DNA of 64,000 bases. It comes from Acanthornis magna. Taxonomy: Eukaryota; Chordata; Aves; Passeriformes; Acanthizidae. Location: positions 15,094,501 through 15,158,500 of the forward strand of contig JAWUZG010000051.1 of NCBI GenBank assembly GCA_036785705.1. The letters run 5' to 3'. Position 1 is the stretch's first letter; every line of letters begins with the position of its first letter. Shown in pieces: positions 23,601 to 35,214 of the stretch. Made by a program: the position numbers and the translations under genes. The notes below the pieces were generated by a model. It ran no database searches. It worked only from the letters and a program-made list of their open reading frames with translations, and was not told the DNA's origin.

Positions 23601-25400
23601 TAGTGCATTAAGGACCCTGACAGATATATTTTGATAACTGAAAGTGAATAACTCTTAAAATCAAGTCTCTGGAGGAGCTCCCAACAGTGAACTTTAGTCC
23701 CCAGGCTGCAGTTTTTGTACTTCCCACACAAAGCATCAATGAATTATTGCAGAACCAGCACACAGCCTCAGTAATATAGCAATGATGTATAGTTCCTTGT
23801 GTGTTGGACTGAAAGAGGGAGTCATAGCTTGGGACTCCTCAGCAGAGGCTTGTGGAAGCCAGACACTGCTGGTGGAGGGGAGAGATGATCCCATGCCATG
23901 CCAGGACACCACAAAGAGGAGCAAAGAAGATTTCTGTACAATTTCTGTTGGGGTTTTTTTGCCTCTAAAAAAAAATTTATCTGAACTGGACTATTCCTTT
24001 TCCTGCAAGAGGATCTCTCAACTTACTTCAATTTTCTTTAATGAACCTGGTGCTTTGCAGGTATCTTAACTTGTGGTATCTTCTGCGTGTCAAGCCTGGT
24101 GTAGTACACAGCTCTTAATTTTGATGTGTAACCACTGTGAAACATCTGGGCTGCAAAGCAACACTCTCTTCTCTCACCAGATAAGGAATTGTCCTGCATT
24201 AAGAAGAAAGTTACTCCTTTCATTTTCTCTCTCACTGACTTCCCTAAGAAATTTTCCTGCTCCCCTCCTGCCTCTCTTCTCGGCAGTGTTAAAAGGCAAG
24301 AGACCAGCCCTGACTTACCTCCATTCCTACCACAGACCAATCTTTCTGTGGATCCACACCTCCTTTCATCTGCAATAGCACTCGTGGGGGATTCCTACTC
24401 ACCCTTTGTCTGAAAAAGGACACACATCCTTCATCTGAACTTCTCACCAAACAGGTTGCATCCCAAGGCATCACCCCACACCGGGCAGGCAGGTAACACG
24501 GCAGCTTGTCATCACTTTTTTGTCACAGAAATCCCAAGTAACATTTATTTTTGCTTAGTTTCTCTCTCTGCATATTTTGCTCTACATAACGTACATAACG
24601 TTGCTATATCTTTTTTTTTTTTTTTTACTTTCATACAGTAATTTAATAGGTCAAATTTTTTTCTCTTTTGCAAAACCTTATGAAATTTTCCCCAGGAAAG
24701 ACTGTGTCCTGAAGAGGCATTTATTGCACACTTTGTCTTCCCCTTAAGGAACTTATTAACATGGATTACTTTTTCCTTTCTTTTTTTTTCCATTCCATTT
24801 CTTTCTCTATTTTTTTATTGCAATTTGCATATTTCTTTTGTAATACTGCTTTGTGAGCTGCTTTGCTTATTTAAGGGTGATTCCATATTTTAACTTAGAT
24901 GCTCCTTACTTCCCCTTAGCTGCCTTGTTTATGGCACATATGTTTCTCATAAAAAACCATACTGGCAGTGCTTTGTTAGGGGTGGTTCTAGCTGGCTCCT
25001 GTGTGTTGGGAAATGAAAAAATAAAGGTGAAGAACCAGGCTTGTTGTAGAAGAAGATATGGTGTTTGGAGAAGCATTTTCACACCATCCTCATTGTTATG
25101 TACCCAACCACTTAACCTGGCATCCTGCCAACACTTTTTGCGTCCAAATTTGAAAACCTGGCAAGCTTGCTAGGGGCGGTCAGAAAGATGGAGGTGTGGT
25201 GGGGCGGGCCAGCCTCTTCTATTAGTTTCTGCCACCGGTCATGCAAGATGAAAGACCCTGGTGTTTAGGACACAGTTTGATGTATCTGCAGGGAGAACTG
25301 AAATTCAAGCAGAGGAAGACACTTCCAGAGGCAGCCAAGTGAAGGTCTGCATATTGGAAACAGAAAACAGGTGTCAGATGATATTGATTCCTTGATGTCC
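23601..25400. other. Noncoding DNA, T-rich
   Basis: No gene was recognised. There are long pyrimidine runs, including 16 T residues at 24611-24626 and further T runs near 24656 and 24780. A 9-base tandem duplication, TACATAACG, lies at 24583-24600. The open frames here are low-complexity readings. Confidence 0.55.
24611..24626 (+). repeat. Poly(T) run of 16
   Basis: Sixteen consecutive T residues. This could be the reversed tail of an old retroposon, but no body is recognisable. Confidence 0.9.
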
Positions 25401-25810
25401 CTCTCTCGCCCGTGTATTCTTCCCATCTGAGCTCCATTCACATTAGGACGGGGCTGTGTAATCTGTCTTCCATATGTTCTAAGGGGAAACTGTCTCTTCA
25501 ATGGCAAAACCATATCAATTGTTCCCTGCCAGACCTCTCCCCGTGGCTTGTGATGAATGGCCTCAGCATGCAGCCTGCTCTAGGAGAGATGCACTTTGCT
25601 CACTGGAGATTGCAGCCTTTCTCCAAACCTTTCAGCAAGGTTTAACAAGTTCATATTTCTTAGCCAGACCTTGCTCGCAGAACTCTGTCAGAAGCAGATA
25701 AATCAGGCTGGGGAGTTACAAAGAGGCATTATCTTGTCACGTGGGCTAAGTTCCTGGTAGGTACTCGGGAACCTGGCTACAACTCCCCCTGCAATCAATA
25801 GCACAGAGCT
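25401..25810. promoter_or_regulatory. Candidate conserved noncoding block
   Basis: A complex stretch without simple repeats. It holds a CACGTG E-box (TTGTCACGTGGGC near 25735), an AGATAA GATA-type word near 25695, a CATATCAATTGTTCC word near 25510, and retained CpGs (GGACGGGG, CCCCGTGG, GCTCGCAG, ACTCGGG). The texture resembles vertebrate enhancers. No alignment is available. Confidence 0.28.
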
Positions 25811-27880
25811 ACTAAGATCTTTTGGACTCTGGGCCTTAGCGGGCGAAGTAGATTTTTATGCATATTAGGATTTTGCTGTTGCATTCTTATACTGCCTATA
25901 GACTTCAATAGCAATTCAGTGGTTGTGGAGTGGTCCCATGCTTTAGGGTGCAGGAAACTATTTTTAATAATAATATTTCTAGTGAAATCACTATGTGCTT
26001 TTATCACTGTATTATTGATTGAAGATGTTACTCAGTTTTCTACTTAATATGGCTTTTAAGATTAATTATTAGGGGTACCACAGTTCGGATCCTACAAAAA
26101 TCTCAGCAAAATCTGAAATTTTGTAACCTTTTAACAACATGTAACCTCTTACATAGAGTGATTTTTCATATGAGAAAGCAGAACCCTCTTTTGCCATTGC
26201 CTTGTGGAACTGTAAACACCAGTTCCCACAATAACAGGATAATGGTATCTCAGGCCCAAGCTCTGGAGCAACATCCCTGGCAGAGTGGAATCAAACCATA
26301 CTGTGCTCATCGTCTGAATGTCTACAATATAATCTGACCCGAAGATGGTGTGACTGACCACAGTGAAGACAACAATGCTTGTGGAAGTCAGGGTGAACAC
26401 ATGGGGCACAGTGTTCCACAGAGAGGGACAGAAGGGTCAAGTGCTCCTTTTCACAAGAGAATCACGACCTTACATCTTCTAACAAGCAGCCCTTGTTCTC
26501 TACCTGGGTTACTTTCCCTTCTTGTTCTCCCCACCTCACTGAAACCTTTGTTTCTTGTATTGCTCCCTGTTTTGATGTTTTGCCATGCTCACCCCCTGCA
26601 TCTGAGAGTTTTGCATCTGCTGCTGACTGCCCATGTCCTATCAAAGGACACTGCCTGCTCCCTCCCATCAGAGCCCTTGTGGGATCGGAATCCTAAATAA
26701 ACCAGGGAAGCAGTTGCACCAGGAAAGGCTCACAGAAAGTCGGATCCAGAAGCCGGGGTAATGATTCAGCTCCTTACTCTCTCGAAGCAGTGCAGGCAGA
26801 CATAAGGCAGAGAAAGCTGCGGTGGGTTCTCTGTGCTCAGCTCCATCACTGTGACATGAAGCTGCAGCTGCCAACAGGAGCATCTGAAGGTCTCTGCTCT
26901 CAGCATTTATGTGGCCAGGTGCAAATTTTCTAAAGGAAGGCAGTGGGGGGCAGAAGGAACAGGGCCCTTGTTGCTGCAGGCCATTAACACCTCCTGGAGC
27001 TCTGCACATACTCCAGGTCATCTAGCATGGGTCTGGCTGGCTGCACAATCCTCCCGTTCCTCCCAGCTCTGGATCCTCCCATGGTCCATGGGAGGATGGT
27101 GCAGAGTGTGTGACATGCAATAAATTTGACATGCCCACCTATCAACTCCTTAGGGAACAAGGGGCACTGTTTACACCCATAAGATTATTAGTTTAAAACT
27201 GAGGAAGTAGGGGGGAAAGGTAGGAGGTTGGTTGGTTTTCTTCATTTTTAGTAGGAATGCTGAACCTGTGGGATTCACTGCACCACTGAGGTCAACAGTT
27301 TGTTGCTGTTCAGAAAGGGATTAGGGATTTATATGGATAATGAGAGCATATACAGTTTTATTAGACAGACATGGAAAAAATGCTTTGAGACAAGATCTAA
27401 GTCCTTCTCATGTTTCAGAGCATAAGCTAAACATTAAGTGATAGAGGCTGGAAAGAAAAATGCTGTATTCAGTAATCACCTACTTCATCACTCCTTTCTG
27501 CCTCCTCTGATACGGCAGACAGCAGAAAGAGATTGTGGACTTCAGATTGCTGGTCCCTCCCAGTCCATGTCAGGGTGGTTTCTGAGGTGGGACAGAATCA
27601 AGGGACTTGGAGCTTTCCAACACAGCAGTGTGTGTGCACCTACCCACCCAAACAGGGGCAAGCCTCATCCCTACCCAGGCAAAAATACAGGTCTCTTGAA
27701 AAGCAGGCACAGCGTTTCCCCATTTTTTTACAGCAGGATGTTGTTCAGTTTGTGGCACGTTAATTACTATTTACGGGGCTGCTATAAAAATTAGTTAACT
27801 TTTTATAACAAAAGGCCCACAGCCAATATTTTATAGACAACACACAAAGAAGTTTGGAATTGATGATTTACAGATCAAGA
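25811..27880. other. Noncoding DNA with one strong hairpin
   Basis: No gene is seen. The notable element is the inverted repeat at 27073-27097. Other open frames (up to about 118 codons) overlap on both strands and resemble nothing known. Confidence 0.55.
27073..27097. repeat. Perfect inverted repeat, 12-bp arms
   Basis: ATCCTCCCATGG (27073-27084) and CCATGGGAGGAT (27086-27097) are exact reverse complements separated by a single T. With a one-base spacer, a hairpin would need to open its inner pairs. A dimeric binding site or a chance inverted duplication are the alternatives. Confidence 0.95.
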
Positions 27881-28080
27881 AATAACACTTAATCAGCTTC
27901 CCTACCTTCCCAAGCGCGACTGTGCAGTTTTACGCCACCTTGCTGTTTTCAACTCATTATTTATTGATGTTGATTGCTTGACATTTCACGACAGGATATG
28001 CTTGTTCTGAGAGGTGCACTCTGGGATTTATCCCAACGTGGCAGAGAGGTGTGGGTTATATTATTTTGCCTGCAAGTCAG
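27881..28080. promoter_or_regulatory. Candidate conserved noncoding block
   Basis: Contains AACACTTAATCAGC (NKX/homeodomain-like), TTATTTATTGATGTTGATTGCTTG and retained CpGs (AAGCGCGACTG, TTACGCCACC, TTTCACGACAGG, CAACGTGG). No repeat or open frame explains it. The regulatory role is inferred. Confidence 0.3.
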
Positions 28081-30377
28081 CTGTATCATATGTCCCAGCA
28101 CATAGAGTGGTCTCTAGTGTTTATGTCACACAACATAAAACCTGCTTTCACGGAGGGTGACCGCTTTCCCTGCACCACACACGAAGGGAGCCCAAGAATG
28201 CGAAGCAAATACCTCATTTACACCATCCCCACGGCATGGAACACACTGCCAAAACACCACTCCTGCTCACCACCACTTACTTCTGTAACATCTTTCATCG
28301 GGTGGTCTGAAAGCTCTTTACCCGCATGAATCAATTAACTGCACACTGTCACCATGATGTGGGAAGACAGGGGATAGCTGTAGGTAATTTATAGATAAGT
28401 AAATGGAGGCCCTTCTTATGATCATATTCCATCTTAAGTGCTACAAATCACAGTCAGTTGATTAATGTCTTCAAACCCCTTGGAGTGCCATGCGCTTTGT
28501 GCATCACTGATGAAACACTGCTAGAGCAGTTTGTGCCAGTGTGGAGTGAGGGATGGTGTGATGTGCTGCCAGCAGCAGCAGCAGAAGGTGAGAAACCTAC
28601 TCAGTGTCACACCTGATGGCTCTGTGGAGCTGTCAATTACAGTATGCAGGAGGGAGGATGCATTGCCAGTGTTCCACCCTCACCACTTTGCAACCCTCCC
28701 TTGCTGGAGGAGACGTGGAAGAAGGATTAAATAAAAGCCTACAGGCCGCAGCACTGCAGACTGCCACCTGCATGGAACACGGGGTCGCAGTGTGATCATC
28801 CACACGTACAGCTCAGCGCTCCTAACACAGGCAGGCTTACCTTGGGAGCTTCCAGGCCACCCCTGCCAGAATCTCTTGGGGAATAGAAATTGGAAAAGCA
28901 TGCATGTAGCCCAAGTTAAATCAAAATAAAAACAAAAAGGCGCTTCTAGTAGTTCTAGACTCTCATGCAGGTTTGCATTAGGTTTTGAAGTCACATGCTG
29001 TCTTCTGGAAAGAGTGTGATTACTCTTGGAATAGACACAGCTTTGCATTCACACACACTGACAAACCAAAGGATGGGACCACTGCTCATTTCTTTCCCTG
29101 GAATTAATTTTTAAGATAATACAAATTCATGGCAAGCCAAAATATAAATATCCCAAGGATAGTTTAATGATGTACTTTGCTAACTATGTTTTTGAAGAGG
29201 AAGTTGTTCAAATTTGAAAAATTTTACTTCAGTGCCTTTTACTAACTGGGTTAGATTTTTTTTTCTTCTATTTGTTCTTTTCTTTACATTTTTGTTTAAA
29301 ATGATACACAAAACTATTTAGTATTTGTTCACAAGCATAGCTTTAAGACAAATGAGTCAATACACATTTTCATCAAACACTACGAAATATATTCCAGCAG
29401 TATTTACGTTCCAGAGGGCTGAACTGGAAAAAAAGCATCTGCAAACATGCCAGCAAACCCCCCTCCTATGATGCAGTCCCACAGTCTGTTGAACCTTTCC
29501 AGTCATTTTCCATCATCTAGTTGTACAGCAACTTCTCGTTTCTTTAAATGTTTAACCCAGGGCACACACATGCACAAGCATTTGTTACAGATTTAGTTTG
29601 AAAGTACTTAGCACCTATTTAAACTCCAATTCACATGCTTGCACGAAGTAATTACTCAGAGTGCATCCTGAAAAGGAGACAATACAGACAAAGCAAACAA
29701 AATATATCATTATCTACAAATATATGAATGTGCCTGAGCATGAACAGAACACAAAAGAGAAAACCTTCAGGAGCTTTAAGTCATGAAGACAAACTATATG
29801 CCCACTGGCTCGGATTTTTGAGAGCTTCGAAGCAAATGACATCCTGACTTTTGCAAATGTCATTTATTTCTTTAGGAAAGATTTTCAGTGATATTGAGGT
29901 GAGAACACATGCCAAAAAACCTGGTGAAACTTTATAAGTGGGCAAAGAAATAGAGCTAATGAGAAATTTAAATTAGCAATTAATATATCTATAACATTTA
30001 GTGGACAAGAGGAGGTGGTCTGCAAGGCTTCATGAGGAATGACAAACTATTTTGTCATACAAAGGCATGGAAATTTTCTGGTGTCCCCACTTCCAAAGAC
30101 CACTGGAAAACCTAAGAGAATCCACATGAGATCTATACTGACACAATGAATCTGTCTGAACTCACTAATGTTGCAGAACTTGAGAAGAGGGCAGCAATTC
30201 GCAGGTAAACTATTCCAATATCTTGGAATATGTCTATTCTGATATGCCTTACTGAAAAAAGCTATTGTAAATGTAGCTTCTCAAAATAAACTTAAGAGAG
30301 GATTCAATTTACAGCCTCAGAAAACTAGAGCATTCAGACACCTCATCAGTCCTCATGGTTACCACAAAACAGAGTAA
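28081..30377. other. Noncoding DNA, AT-rich from 29.1 kb
   Basis: No gene is seen. A (CAG)5 run lies at 28570-28584. From 29100 to 30300 the sequence is AT-rich with almost no long open frame, and no repeat family is recognisable there. Confidence 0.55.
28570..28584 (+). repeat. (CAG)5 microsatellite
   Basis: Five CAG units preceded by GCTGC. Confidence 0.9.
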
Positions 30378-30662
30378 GAGAATTGCAGAATCACCAAGAT
30401 TGGAAGATAACTTTTAGACCATCTGGTCCAACCCAGCACCACCATAAAAGTCACCTCTAAACTATATCCCCAACTGCAACATCCAGACACCTCTTAAATG
30501 CTTCCAGAGGTGGTGGCTCCACCACCTCCCTCAGCAACTCATTCCAATGTTTAACCACTCTTTCAGTGAAATTTTGTTCCCTAGTATTTCATCTGAACCT
30601 CCCTTGGCACAACTTAGAGTCATTTCCTCTCATCCTTTCACTTGAGACATGGCAGGAGACCT
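30378..30662 (-). mobile_element. CR1 LINE 3' fragment (minus strand)
   Basis: Read on the plus strand, this begins with the reversed CR1 3' end (GAATTGCAGAATCACCAAGA). It continues through CCATCTGGTCCAACCCAGC, GTGGCTCCACCACCTCCC, CATTCCAATGTTTAACCAC and TCATTTCCTCTCATCC, all in the order expected for a bird CR1 inserted in reverse. It stops near 30662, inside the ORF2 C-terminal region. It is strongly 5'-truncated and diverged, and has no coding capacity. Confidence 0.93.
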
Positions 30663-31202
30663 TGAAAATCAACTCTATGTATTTTTATTAATAAATATAT
30701 CTAAATTTAGGAAGAGATGGAGACTCCCAATGTCATTCCTGGTAATTTGCAATGGCTATCTTTATTATCAAAATATGTGTCTATTTTCAGTTTGGATTTG
30801 TCTGGATTTATGTTTCTGTCATCAGTGCTAATTAAGTCTTCCTATGATGAAGGAAAACCCCTAAAGCATTTATTGTTTGTTTTCTTTCCAAGGACTTTCT
30901 TTCCACAGTGTATCACACTCACCTCTGACTAGTCTATTCAATGGAAGAGAGCAATGGAATCTCAAAGTTTCTCCACTTTTTCTATAGCTGAAGCTTCCAT
31001 AGTACCCAGACTATTGGTACGACTCTTCTCTGCTTTTTTGTCAATTTTGAAAATATTTAAAATTACGGAAGCTGGAACTGAATGAGTTATCTTCATCCCA
31101 TTTTAACCAGAGCTCCTTACAGAGGTGAAGTCTCTGTCTTTCCACGCACTTCCACACCCACTGAAAGGCTGTGTGAGCTCTTTCTGCTATCTGCACCTGG
31201 TG

Positions 31203-31234
31203 GAGAGATGGAGAGATGGAGAGATGGAGAGATC
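31203..31234 (+). repeat. Four-copy octamer tandem repeat
   Basis: GAGAGATG is repeated three times, followed by GAGAGATC, with no other mismatch. Confidence 0.95.
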
Positions 31235-31263
31235 ACATCTCGAAGACGGAACTTCATATTTGA

Positions 31264-31345
31264 GCTGTGTCTGGCTGGGATGGAGTTAACTTTCTTCATG
31301 GCGAAAGGGAGTCAGTGAGTGGCTGTGGGGTTGCTTGTGTGGGGT
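31264..31345. mobile_element. Possible short LTR-retroelement scrap
   Basis: The run TCTGGCTGGGATGGAGTTAA, followed by a CTTTCTTCATGG word, resembles the start of an LTR-type repeat that I associate with bird genomes. The following AGTGAGTGGCTGTGGGGTTG could be a distal part of the same repeat, which would imply an internal deletion. It is an old non-coding remnant at most. The match is from memory of repeat texture and the orientation is uncertain. Confidence 0.35.
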
Positions 31346-34224
31346 CAGCACACCCATATCAATATTTGATAATACGCTTTGTGATGAAAATAAATAATCA
31401 ACACTTGTTTTGAAATGCTATTGCTGTGCAACTGCTGGCTGTGTGAAACAAATACTTATCCCAAATCGAGGTTTCCATAACCTTGTGCTGATAAACTCCA
31501 GTGCTGTTAATTGCATTGGCTGGACAACTAAAGAGTTTCTTGTGTAATTGATCTATACACTTAAAATCTTTCCTGTCAAATTTGACCTCTATCCCTGACA
31601 GGGAGGAATTAATAACTCAAGGGCTTCAAACAATGTATATCTGGGAGAAGATGTCTGATATTAATTAACCCAGCAAATTAAAAGATCCAGCAAATGTAAC
31701 TTGAATTTAAGCTAGGGGGAACAAAAAATATTTAACCTTTGGAATGAGCATAAGATGCAGAAGGCTCTCAGCTCCCAAAGTCTTTAGGTTCCTGCTGTGT
31801 TTCTTTCAGAAATGTATGACACGGATCAGAGGTGATCCATGGAGCACCTGAACAATTCAACCTGCTCAGGGACTGCCTTGGATGGTCCTGTCTCCTGAGT
31901 AAACTGGTGGTAGCTGCTTACTCCAGATGAGTAAGCCAGAATGATCCCTCTATCATATGCTGGGCACCCTGAACCTCATGACCCAGACTTCCGTCTCACT
32001 GAAAGATGGATGTGGAAGAATCCAATGGTATTCATGCAAGAAGTAACCTGGGAAAAGCCTGATTCCTTTCCTCTTGTGGCAGAAGTCTGTTCCCAGCCTG
32101 CATCTTTACTAGGGGCATTTCAATTCAAGAAACAGGCAAGAAGCATGAAAAGGATGCCTAATCTGGACAGCTGAGAACTGTAAGTAATACCTACAAGGCC
32201 TGCCCAGCCCAGCTCTGTATGATTCCCTGCTCCCGGAATAATGTCTGTGATTTCTTTGTTCAGAAAATGCTAGGCATCTTTAGCCTAGCTGAGCCTCAAG
32301 TGATACAGCACAGTGCAGAAGTTAGGACTGACACTCTCTGGCTAGCGCTGTGCAGTTTTATGTTTAGGACTGATTTGAAAGCAGATGAATCAACTGAAGG
32401 AAGACTAAAAGACAAAACATTCTGGCTTCATTCTGCTGCAGTGCTGAGATGACACTGGTAATCCCTCCAAGGCTTCAAAGGTTATAGGGAGAAAGTATCA
32501 TTGCTAAAGGTGACTTATGTGGGCATGAGTAAAAGCAAGGGGGTATATTGAAGCAAATGAAAGATATTTTTCATCCTGCCATGAAGGAGTGTCAAGTAGC
32601 AATCTGAGCCTCTATGGGGAGAGTGGGAACTCCACTGCTGTGGTCTTGCTAACTGGCAAAAGATTGGAAAACACGCAATAACCTTCTCCTCAGAGTAAAG
32701 CCATCAGGACTCTTGTCCTATCCCAAGTCTATCCTCCCTGCTGCTTCCCATGGTGGCAGGAATACCCTTTCTTGGAGACCATGGCCTGTTTGCTCCCAGT
32801 CAGTGAGTGGGGTCCCTCTTCAGTCACCCTTGCACATGTGCACTTCATTGTACTAAAGCTATGTAACAGTGCTGGCTTGATTTATGAGGGCTGCATTTCT
32901 TCCAGTGATCCCTGCTGGTACAGGACTCACTACTTCCCTTTTATGTGTCTGTGTCAGAGGGCAACTGGCAACCAGCTGTTGGAAACTGATGTAAAAAAAA
33001 AAAACCAACCAACACAACAAAACCCTTTATTATCATTGTGATATTATTTCAAGTCCCAGTACCTGCCTGTAGTCTCTGGAAGGAAGGCAATGGAGAGTGT
33101 GGCTGCAGGCTGACCTCATCACTGCTGTGAAAAAATTAAAATGAAATCATTGAATTTCCCACTTGGACAAGTCACTGGGGTTAGTGAACCAAAACACATC
33201 CCCACTACAAAGTAACAGTGATTCAGACTGAGGATGTGTTTTCCCAGTAGTCTATAATCAGAGACCATATGATATACATATTTCCTCCTCCTAGGTGTCT
33301 CTTAATAAGGGAATATCAGAATCTCAGGAACAATAATTATAGTAATAGCAACATCTATTTGTTAAAAGTGACTCTCCCCTCATACAACAAATCCAGTCGA
33401 TCTATTGTGCTGCCATACATTGTGCAGATACAGCAGGGCTGGAGAGAGGAGGGTGGTGCTCCACAAGCACTCTGCCTTCTTCTTCTTCCCTTGCCAGGCA
33501 AACACAAGGGTCCTGACACTCCTCAGCTGCCTCTACAGCCTCTGCTCTCTTTGTGTGCACCCACCCTGGGGGTGGCTTCCCAGTTCAAAGAGTCCCAATT
33601 TCCAGCTGTGCCAGGATTACAAGGGTGACTGGCCCAGGATGCACAGAGACACCAGCAAATGGTCCAAGCATTACAGAAACGTATTGGAGAAAAGTGGCCA
33701 AACCCATCAGTTTCAATGTTCTGGCCTCACATGAATTGTGCAGAAATGTGCATGTACAAAGCCACACATGGTGTTTACAGTACACCCTTCAGTCTTCTTT
33801 GCAAAGCAAAACGCATTTTCAGTTTCAGCATCCATCCTCTTGAACATGTCAGTCCCTACCCGAAGACCTGCTGAACTTTAAGAACGATATCAACCAAATC
33901 TGAGGGAGAGTTGAATGGGCGTGAGCTAAGTTCCTTAAAATTTTATGTAAATGGACAGCTGAAGAATGGAGAAAGGGGCATATTAGTGTTTTCAGTAATG
34001 GAAAGGCATAGGAAGGAGCTGGGAATATTGTGGTCAGATGGAGAGAATAGGGGAAGGTCTAGGAGAAGCCAGGAGGGTGGAGGTACTGCCAAGGAAGCTG
34101 GCTTCAGGCAGCAGCAGGAGAAAAGAAGAGCTTTAGGAATGTAGGACACAAATCCATAGAAAACCAGGCTTGGGGATTTGGATGGCTTACAGATCCAACT
34201 AGAACTCTGAAAAATCAGTTTGCT

Positions 34225-34241
34225 AAAAAAAAAAAAAAAAA
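34225..34241 (+). repeat. Poly(A) run of 17
   Basis: Seventeen consecutive A residues followed by GAAAAATTAAAAAC. No retroposon body is recognised upstream. Confidence 0.9.
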
Positions 34242-34740
34242 GAAAAATTAAAAACAATCTATTTTATCTGATACTCTGATACTCTTTACCTCTCAGTGAT
34301 GTGCACCAACTCTCAGTACACACACAACTGTTCTTGGGGTGTGCTGTGTCACTGTAGCACAAGTGAGATAAAACAAATGGGACAACTGAAGCTACAGAAT
34401 CAAACTGAGATGGGCTGGCACAAATTACCTGGGTCCCTGGCAGATGGAGGCAGAGCCAGGGGATCTCACAAGCTCCTTTAGACCCCAGTGAGGTAAATCA
34501 TTCAGGAGTTGAATAAACACTGGGTTTTTTCCTGTTGCTATCTTCCCCATGGAAGGAAGGTGCCCCAAGCCAAAGAGAAAGCCAAGTTCCTTCATGCTGC
34601 CCAGAGCCCTGTGCCTCCCAAGCCGTTCCAGTCCTTCCCCCCTCTCCTCCTCCTGCCTCTGCACATGCCAGGTGACAGCCTGTCTCAGGAAGGTATTTAT
34701 TTTTGCGTTATTGGTTAGCTTTGTTTTACCTCCTATATAA

Positions 34741-35060
34741 ACCTTCCAGTATTTATAGCCTCGCCTCCACACTTGTAGTATATATTAGCCTTTTATGCCT
34801 TCTCTATCACCTGTTGAAATGAGAACTTGGGGTCTTCGGGCCTCTGCGGCCCTTCCCTTACATTAACTAAAATCACACCAGATGTGGGCCCTTACTGCAG
34901 AGGAAGACTAATTGATTTCGCCAGTCACAATATGCCTATTGTTTTTTAACACAAATAAACACTGTGGTGTGGGGGGGGTTGGGGCTGATTTTTTTTTTTT
35001 TGTTGTTTTTCCTTTTTTTTCCTTTGGCACAAGTGCCAAAGGTTATTCAATTAAAGGACT
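34741..35060. promoter_or_regulatory. Candidate conserved regulatory block (left half of cluster)
   Basis: The block has retained CpGs (CCTCGCC, CTTCGGG, CTGCGGCC, TTTCGCC), a homeodomain-type word GACTAATTGATTTC near 34907, and a SOX-like CCTATTGTTTTTTAAC near 34935. It ends in the inverted repeat at 35021-35042. There is no interspersed repeat inside, only G and T runs near 34970-35020. Together with the next block this is the most enhancer-like part of the window. Function is inferred. Confidence 0.4.
35021..35042. repeat. Perfect inverted repeat, 10-bp arms
   Basis: CCTTTGGCAC (35021-35030) and GTGCCAAAGG (35033-35042) are exact reverse complements around AA. The inner TTGGC...GCCAA half-sites resemble a nuclear factor I site, but the spacing is six bases rather than the usual five. 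The inner CACTTG-type half words also resemble NKX2 sites. Confidence 0.95.
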
Positions 35061-35107
35061 CCAGAAAGTGTGACTAATAATCCACGGGCAGGATATTTCT
35101 ACAGTTT

Positions 35108-35190
35108 AAAAAAAAAAAAGAAAAAAAAAAAAAGAAAAAAAAAAGAAAGAAAAAAGAAAAAAAGAGAGAAAAAAAGAGAGAAAAAAAAAA
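35108..35190 (+). repeat. 83-base A/G-only tract
   Basis: An uninterrupted homopurine run, mostly A with single G at irregular spacing and two GAGAG groups near its end. It separates the two candidate regulatory blocks. It could be a decayed poly(A) tail or a polymorphic low-complexity tract. Confidence 0.95.
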
Positions 35191-35214
35191 TAATCTCCAC
35201 GCTACCCTGAGAAC

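Larger units (their letters stand above)
30663..34740. other. Noncoding DNA with small repeats
   Basis: No gene is supported. Contents are the octamer tandem repeat at 31203-31234, a possible LTR scrap just after it, a short A-rich run at about 32993-33004, a purine-rich stretch at 33960-34140 and a 17-base A run at 34225-34241. Confidence 0.5.
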
